Source: Flavobacteriaceae bacterium (GTDB lineage: Bacteria; Bacteroidota; Bacteroidia; Flavobacteriales; Flavobacteriaceae). From it: a DNA stretch of 55,968 nucleotides. The position numbers were made by a program, and so were the translations under genes. The stretch lies in contig JABSPM010000072.1 in NCBI GenBank assembly GCA_013215095.1, positions 1-55,968 on the forward strand. The letters are read 5' to 3'. The notes under the pieces were generated by a model. That model made no database searches. It saw only the letters and a list, made by a program, of their open reading frames with translations, and had not been told where the DNA came from. The first letter of the stretch is position 1, and each line of letters opens with the position of its first letter. Below, in pieces: positions 51,136 through 55,968 of the stretch.

Positions 51136-51942
51136 TTATATAATTTTATCAAATGAACTTACAATACCTTTAATAAGAGAAGAACTGAAGCCATTATGTT
51201 CCATTTCGTTTAGGCCTACAATAGTGCAGCCTTTGGGTGTGGTTACTTTGTCAATTTCGTATTCAGGATGTTCGCCTCTTTCAATTAATAGTTCTGCTGC
51301 TCCTTTGACCGTATGTGCAACAATTTCTGTAGCTGTATTTGAATCAAATCCGATTTGAATACCGCCTTGTATCATGCCTCTAATGAATCTTAATACAAAT
51401 GCAATTCCGCAGGCTCCGAGCACAGTAGCAGAATCCATTAAGCTTTCGTCAATAGTTATGGTCTTTCCAATTGAATTAAAACAACTTTTAATAGAATTAT
51501 GTGCTTCAATATCATTTGTGTTTGAAGAAATACAAGTCATTGATACGCCAACATCTGCTCCTGTATTTGGCATTGCTCTAAATAAAGGGATGGAAATGTT
51601 TATTGTGTTTTGAATTTGTTGTAATGAGATTCCAGTGGCTAATGAAACCAAGATGTGTTTTTCGCTAACAAAATGTGTTTTTAGTTCTTTTAATACTTCT
51701 AGTATATTGTATGGTTTGAGGGCTATAATAATGATTTTAGAATCACGTATAGCTATTGCGTTATCATTACTTATTTTAACGCCTGTTTCACGAAGCTCCT
51801 CTAGAGCATTGATATTTCTTCTGGTTACCGTAATATTTGAAGGAGGTATGATTTGTGTGGCTAGTAAACCATTTAAAATAGATAATCCTAAATTCCCGCA
51901 ACCAATAATTGCTATTTTTTTATCTTTCATTTTTGTGCTCAT
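51136..51942 (-). CDS. proC: Pyrroline-5-carboxylate reductase
   Basis: The product is 268 residues, or 264 if the second Met (MKDKKIAII) is the true start, which puts the Rossmann strand nearer the end. The NADP-binding motif is IAIIGCGNLGLSILNGLLAT. The C-terminal dimerisation domain has the P5CR signature VLGACGIAFVLRFIRGMIQG, then EIVAHTVKGAAELL and KVTTPKGCTIVGLNEME. FRAMPNTGADVG precedes it. It catalyses the last step of proline synthesis. No other proline gene is adjacent. Cytosolic. Confidence 0.93.
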   Translation of the reverse strand: MSTKMKDKKIAIIGCGNLGLSILNGLLATQIIPPSNITVTRRNINALEELRETGVKISNDNAIAIRDSKIIIIALKPYNILEVLKELKTHFVSEKHILVSLATGISLQQIQNTINISIPLFRAMPNTGADVGVSMTCISSNTNDIEAHNSIKSCFNSIGKTITIDESLMDSATVLGACGIAFVLRFIRGMIQGGIQIGFDSNTATEIVAHTVKGAAELLIERGEHPEYEIDKVTTPKGCTIVGLNEMEHNGFSSSLIKGIVSSFDKII

Positions 51943-52182
51943 AAATGTGTTTGTCTAAAATTACATTATTTTTCCTTACAATAGAGGTTAAGCTTTTGTG
52001 AAACATTATAAAATTTTATAGCAGTATAGCTGTGTATAAAGACTATTTTAGTCTCATATGTTAATTTTGATTCAGAAGCATATGGTGTGTGTTAAAACAT
52101 TTTGTGTAAAGCTATGGTTTGCCTTTTGAAATAAGGGGGTTCTTAATTTTGTTGTTATGGTTTTGCGTTAATTAAGAGTGTG

Positions 52183-52659
52183 TTAATTTAGGAGATGAAT
52201 CCAGTTGTTTTTAATTATATCCAATGGGGTGTTTCTTTCTATGTCTGCGTCATTGGTATGGGTTTGTTCTATAGTTACAGGTAAAAAATATTCGGGAACG
52301 AAAGGGAAAACAGGTTTTAATTGTGGGTTATGTAATACTATCTCAAAGGGGTCTATATTGCAATTGTCTACTAGAAAGTGAGCGAAATAATGGAATGTGA
52401 GTTCGTCATCTTTTAGACTGTTCAAAACAGTTTTAAAGTCTTTGTAACATAAAGATTCTAAAAAATAAGTGATGGATAATGCGATTTTAATTGCGGTGTT
52501 GTTTTTACAGGTTTTAAATAGGGCGTATAGAAATTCTGAAGGCTTAATATAGGGTTTTAGGGTTTCGTAATAGCTTGATGCAATTGTTGATAAGTTGTCA
52601 TCGAAAGTATGAATTTGAATTGCATGAATTGTATTGCGTGTTGTGTTAGATATGGTCAT
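52183..52659 (-). CDS. Hypothetical soluble protein of 158 residues
   Basis: It begins MTISNTTRNTIHAIQIHTFD and ends KNNWIHLLN; no signal peptide, no membrane helix and no recognised domain. The middle is helical (PSEFLYALFKTCKNNTAIKI, then ALSITYFLESLCYKDFKTVL). VFPFVPEYFLPVTIEQTHTN follows. A TACATTTA box about 20 bp before the start suggests its own promoter. It stands alone between proC and clpB. No function is proposed. Confidence 0.6.
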   Translation of the reverse strand: MTISNTTRNTIHAIQIHTFDDNLSTIASSYYETLKPYIKPSEFLYALFKTCKNNTAIKIALSITYFLESLCYKDFKTVLNSLKDDELTFHYFAHFLVDNCNIDPFEIVLHNPQLKPVFPFVPEYFLPVTIEQTHTNDADIERNTPLDIIKNNWIHLLN

Positions 52660-52976
52660 ACGATATTGGTATAAATGTACTTAATATTGTTTACAAGATA
52701 ATGATTTATTTTCTTCGTATATGAGATGCGTCTTTTATACAAAAGTTGCGTGACTTTACTTATTGTTTTGTTTTTCTCCATCAATACATCAAAACCCTCC
52801 AAAAAAAGGAAAGTAACACGTATGAATTTTAAAATATGAAACATTTGGATTGCTTTAAATTAGCTAACTATTTGTATCTATGATTTTTATGTGGTGTAGC
52901 TGTGTGTTCAATGCTGTATTACAATGGTAATATTTTGGGGTCATTATAGCTTGCGTTATAAATTATATTGCTGTTT

Positions 52977-55589
52977 TTAACGTTTTTGTGTGACCAATTC
53001 GCTTTGATTTCTAAAGACTAATGTGTCGTCAAAGGCATCTAATAGGATAATACTGTCTGTTGTGACTTTGCCTGCTAAGATGTCTTTGCTTAAAGCGTTT
53101 AAAACCTCTTTTTGAATGACACGCTTTACGGGTCTTGCACCGTATTCTGGAGTGTAACCTTTTTCAGCTAAATGTGTTATGGCTTCTTTTGTTGCATCAA
53201 ATGTAATGCCTTGTTGCGCAATCATTTTTGTTACAGCTTTTAGTTGTATCCTAACAATGTCTTTTATATGGTTTTTAGCCAATGGACTAAACATAATTGT
53301 ATCATCTATTCTGTTTAAAAATTCTGGTTTTAGATTTTGTTTTAGTAAAGCTAAAACATCAATCTTAGCTGTTTCCATTGCGGTCTCAGTAGCTTTTATC
53401 GTTTCAATTTTTTCTTGTATTATATTGCTTCCCATATTTGAGGTCATAATAATGATGGTGTTTTTAAAGTCAGCAATTCGCCCTTTGTTGTCTGTTAAGC
53501 GACCTTCGTCTAAAACTTGCAGTAGTATGTTAAATGTGTCTGGATGCGCTTTTTCTATTTCGTCTAATAAAACAACCGAGTATGGTTTTGTGCGCACAGC
53601 TTCTGTAAGTTGTCCGCCTTCATCATAGCCAATGTACCCTGGAGGTGCTCCGACCAATCTGCTGACGGCATGACGTTCTTGATATTCACTCATATCAATT
53701 CGAGTCAAGGCGTTTTCATCATTAAAGAGGTGTTCAGCTAAGGCTTTTGCTAATTCAGTTTTACCAACGCCAGTAGTGCCTAAAAACAAGAAGGTTCCAA
53801 TCGGTTTTTTAGGGTTTTGTAATCCAGCTCGGCTACGTCTCACAGCATCGCTAACGGCTATAATGGCTTCAGCTTGTCCAACAACACGTTTGCGCAGTTC
53901 GTGATCTATATTTAAAAGTTTTTTGCGTTCAGATGCAATCATTTTAGTTACAGGAATACCTGTCCATTTTGCAACGACTTCAGCAATGTCTTCATGGGTT
54001 ACTTCTTCTTTAATTAAAGCGTTATCGTTAGACTGTTGCTTGGATAGTTTTTCTTGATGTGCTTTAAGTGCTTCTTCTGCATCTTTGATTTTTCCGTAAC
54101 GAATTTCAGCTACCTTGCCATAGTCACCTTCACGTTCTGCGCGCTCAGCTTCTAGTTTAAAGTTCTCAATAGCTTGTTTGGTGTTTTGAATATTTTCAAC
54201 AACTTCTTTTTCACTTTTCCATTTTGCATTAAGGGCATTGCGTTTCTCTTTGAGGTTAGCTAAATCTAAACGCAGTGCTTTTAGTTTGATGGTGTCTTTC
54301 TCGCGTTTAATGGCTTCAATCTCAATTTCTAGCTGCATGACCTTTCGATCTAAAACATCTAATTCTTCTGGTTTTGAGTTTATTTCCATGCGCAATTTTG
54401 CTGCTGCTTCGTCCATTAAATCAATAGCTTTGTCTGGTAAAAAACGATGTGCAATATATCTTTTTGAGAGTTCTACAGCACCAATTATAGCATCATCTTT
54501 AATTCGTACTTTGTGATGTGTTTCGTATTTTTCTTTGATGCCACGAAGTATTGAAATGGCGCTTTCTGTATCTGGTTCACTAACCATCACTTTTTGGAAA
54601 CGCCTTTCTAAAGCCTTGTCTTTTTCAAAGTATTTTTGATACTCATCTAGTGTGGTGGCACCTATAGCTCTAAGTTCGCCACGTGCTAAAGCTGGCTTTA
54701 GTATGTTTGCTGCGTCCATGGCACCTTGACCGCCTCCAGCGCCAACTAAAGTGTGTATTTCGTCAATAAAAAGTACAATATTTCCTTGGCTACTTGTAAT
54801 TTCTTTAATTACCGCTTTGAGTCGCTCTTCAAACTCACCTTTATATTTGGCGCCAGCAATTAAGGCTCCCATGTCTAAGGCAAATATTTGCTTATCTTTC
54901 AAATTTTCTGGAATGTCACCATCAATAATTCTATGTGCTAAGCCTTCAGCAATGGCTGTTTTTCCGGTTCCTGGTTCTCCAACCAAAATTGGGTTGTTTT
55001 TGGTTCTTCGTGATAAAATTTGAAGTATGCGTCTGATTTCTTCATCTCTGCCAATTACAGGGTCTAATGTGCCAGATTTAGCCAATTGATTAAGGTTTTT
55101 GGCATATTTATTTAAAGCATTATACGTGTCTTCTTGGTTTTGAGATGTTACTCTGTCGCCTTTTCTTAATGTCTCAATAGCTGTTTTTAAGTCTTTCTCT
55201 GTGACCCCTTGGTCTTTCAATATTTGAGATATTTTGCTTTTAGATTTGAAAATGCTTAAAACTAAATGCTCAACAGATGCAAAATCATCGTTCATGGTTT
55301 TGGCTATAATAGCAGCTGCATTAACAGTTTTTCCTGCTTCGCGAGATAGCATAATATCCCCGCCTGAAACTTTAGAAAATCGATTCAATTCTTGGTTTAA
55401 AATCTGTTGAACCAATCCAATATTGACATTTAGTTTCTTCAATATGAATGGTAATACATTTTTATCGACCTCAAAAATAGCTTTGAAAAGATGCTCGTTT
55501 TCTATCTGTTGGTGTCCGTAACCTTGTGCAATTTGTTGCGCTTTCTGTAAGGCTTCTTGCGTTTTTATTGTTAAATTGTTGAAATTCAT
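52977..55589 (-). CDS. clpB: ATP-dependent disaggregase ClpB
   Basis: The product is 870 residues. The Clp N-domain covers about residues 1-145 (FNNLTIKTQEALQKAQQIAQ). AAA1 has Walker A VGEPGTGKTAIAEGLAHR near residue 203 and Walker B VLFIDEIHTLVGAGG. The coiled-coil middle domain lies at about 400-530 (ELDVLDRKVMQLEIEIEAIK). AAA2 has FLGTTGVGKTELAKAL and VVLLDEIEKAHPD, then LTDNKGRIADFKNTIIIMTS. The middle domain identifies ClpB rather than ClpA/C. It solubilises stress-aggregated proteins with DnaK. GACA/TGTC repeats lie 157-200 bp upstream. Confidence 0.97.
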   Translation of the reverse strand: MNFNNLTIKTQEALQKAQQIAQGYGHQQIENEHLFKAIFEVDKNVLPFILKKLNVNIGLVQQILNQELNRFSKVSGGDIMLSREAGKTVNAAAIIAKTMNDDFASVEHLVLSIFKSKSKISQILKDQGVTEKDLKTAIETLRKGDRVTSQNQEDTYNALNKYAKNLNQLAKSGTLDPVIGRDEEIRRILQILSRRTKNNPILVGEPGTGKTAIAEGLAHRIIDGDIPENLKDKQIFALDMGALIAGAKYKGEFEERLKAVIKEITSSQGNIVLFIDEIHTLVGAGGGQGAMDAANILKPALARGELRAIGATTLDEYQKYFEKDKALERRFQKVMVSEPDTESAISILRGIKEKYETHHKVRIKDDAIIGAVELSKRYIAHRFLPDKAIDLMDEAAAKLRMEINSKPEELDVLDRKVMQLEIEIEAIKREKDTIKLKALRLDLANLKEKRNALNAKWKSEKEVVENIQNTKQAIENFKLEAERAEREGDYGKVAEIRYGKIKDAEEALKAHQEKLSKQQSNDNALIKEEVTHEDIAEVVAKWTGIPVTKMIASERKKLLNIDHELRKRVVGQAEAIIAVSDAVRRSRAGLQNPKKPIGTFLFLGTTGVGKTELAKALAEHLFNDENALTRIDMSEYQERHAVSRLVGAPPGYIGYDEGGQLTEAVRTKPYSVVLLDEIEKAHPDTFNILLQVLDEGRLTDNKGRIADFKNTIIIMTSNMGSNIIQEKIETIKATETAMETAKIDVLALLKQNLKPEFLNRIDDTIMFSPLAKNHIKDIVRIQLKAVTKMIAQQGITFDATKEAITHLAEKGYTPEYGARPVKRVIQKEVLNALSKDILAGKVTTDSIILLDAFDDTLVFRNQSELVTQKR

Positions 55590-55745
55590 GTGATCTTATC
55601 TCTCTTTTGTCTGATTGAATGACTTTTGTTTTGGTAGATAACCTTAGAGTTAATTCAAGGTTCTTGATAAAATCAATCAAACCGACTCATTTTTTTTGTC
55701 TTACTTGACCTTTTGTGTTCAACAATCTTACCAAGTTATTTTTAA

Positions 55746-55789
55746 TGACAAAATGTCTCTTTTTGAGTTGTTTTTAATGACTTTTTGTC
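55746..55789 (-). promoter_or_regulatory. Two TGAC-N4-TGTC-type repeats upstream of clpB
   Basis: TGACAAAATGTC (55746-55757) and TGACTTTTTGTC (55778-55789) start exactly 32 bp apart, about three helical turns, each preceded by TTTTTAA. GACA and TGTC form an inverted repeat in the first. They may be operator sites for clpB or for the divergent gene at 55866. Confidence 0.4.
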
Positions 55790-55865
55790 GTTTTTTGATT
55801 TTGAAGAGGGATGGGTTTTGTTTTGAATAATACGAATTTAACATAAATATTTCGTATATTTAAGG

Positions 55866-55968
55866 ATGCCAAAACAATCGACTTTAATTATTTCAGAGAG
55901 TCTTTCAGAACTAAAGACCTTATTACGTAAACAAGAGAATCCAAAAAATCTTTTACGCATACAATCAC
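55866..55968 (+). CDS. N-terminal start of a probable transposase or helix-turn-helix protein (cut by window end)
   Basis: ATG at 55866 opens a frame to the window edge: MPKQSTLIISESLSELKTLL, then RKQENPKNLLRIQS. The opening ISESLSELKTLLRKQ, followed by a short linker and RIQ, resembles the N-terminus of IS630-type transposases (helix-turn-helix part), but only 34 residues are visible. It is divergent from clpB. If right, the window's right edge is another mobile element. Confidence 0.4.
   Translation, partial: MPKQSTLIISESLSELKTLLRKQENPKNLLRIQS

Noticed and set aside
52656-52844. 62-codon frame whose stop overlaps the start of the 158-residue hypothetical (ATGA)
   Set aside because: Low-complexity, very basic and Ile/Asn-rich sequence. 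The hypothetical gene has its own promoter-like box inside this frame, so coupling is probably accidental.

Overview
The window looks like chromosome from a member of the Flavobacteriaceae (Bacteroidota). It is AT-rich, and several genes carry the Bacteroidota promoter signature TAnnTTTG instead of E. coli-type boxes. One secreted protein ends in a type IX secretion sorting domain. SecA is 1116 residues long and lacks the C-terminal zinc tail, and the set of neighbouring genes (OMP_b-brl TonB-dependent receptor, PduO-type adenosyltransferase, Wza/Wzc pair, DUF2795 protein) is typical of marine flavobacteria. No rRNA, tRNA or CRISPR array was seen. The genus cannot be fixed from the sequence alone.

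Region 1 (1-5.7 kb) is accessory. It opens with the tail of an IS110-type transposase and a two-gene module resembling copper-associated genes (a Cys-rich small protein and a Met-rich outer-membrane protein). A run of single-gene units follows, all on the + strand: a DUF1028/T9SS protein, a lipoprotein with a premature stop, a 45-residue protein and an SH3-domain protein. Each unit is separated from the next by an imperfect palindrome of the AAC...GTT type, the architecture of integron attC sites. No integrase lies in the window. The last site is split by an ORF-less group II intron of about 640 nt with a recognisable 34-nt domain V.

Region 2 (5.7-23.1 kb) is mostly housekeeping: a rhodanese lipoprotein, a sugar kinase-like/nucleotidyltransferase pair, htpG, a FabH-type synthase, a TonB-dependent receptor, secA, a DUF2795 protein, a cobalamin adenosyltransferase, and a methyltransferase coupled to an ABC-F ATPase. 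An IS66 remnant lies behind secA and runs into an 8-bp tandem repeat.

Region 3 (23.2-28.9 kb) is the front end of a surface-polysaccharide locus: Wza-like exporter, Wzc-like tyrosine kinase, UDP-HexNAc 6-dehydrogenase and 4-epimerase. No glycosyltransferases follow.

Region 4 (29-33.4 kb) is accessory again: an MBL-fold hydrolase, gene debris, and a CHAP amidase and a TPR protein, both broken and separated by the same kind of palindromic site on the - strand. A pyridoxamine-oxidase-like protein follows.

Region 5 (33.6-39.7 kb) is a four-gene set of a long coiled-coil protein, an unknown protein, a AAA+ ATPase and another unknown protein. It is the best candidate here for an uncharacterised multi-protein system.

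Region 6 (39.6-56 kb) returns to core genes (recG, patatin, PPIase/Nudix divergent pair, plsC-like, ECF sigma factor with its membrane partner, proC, clpB), interspersed with a heavily decayed secreted-protein gene and other gene fragments. It ends at the start of what looks like a transposase gene.
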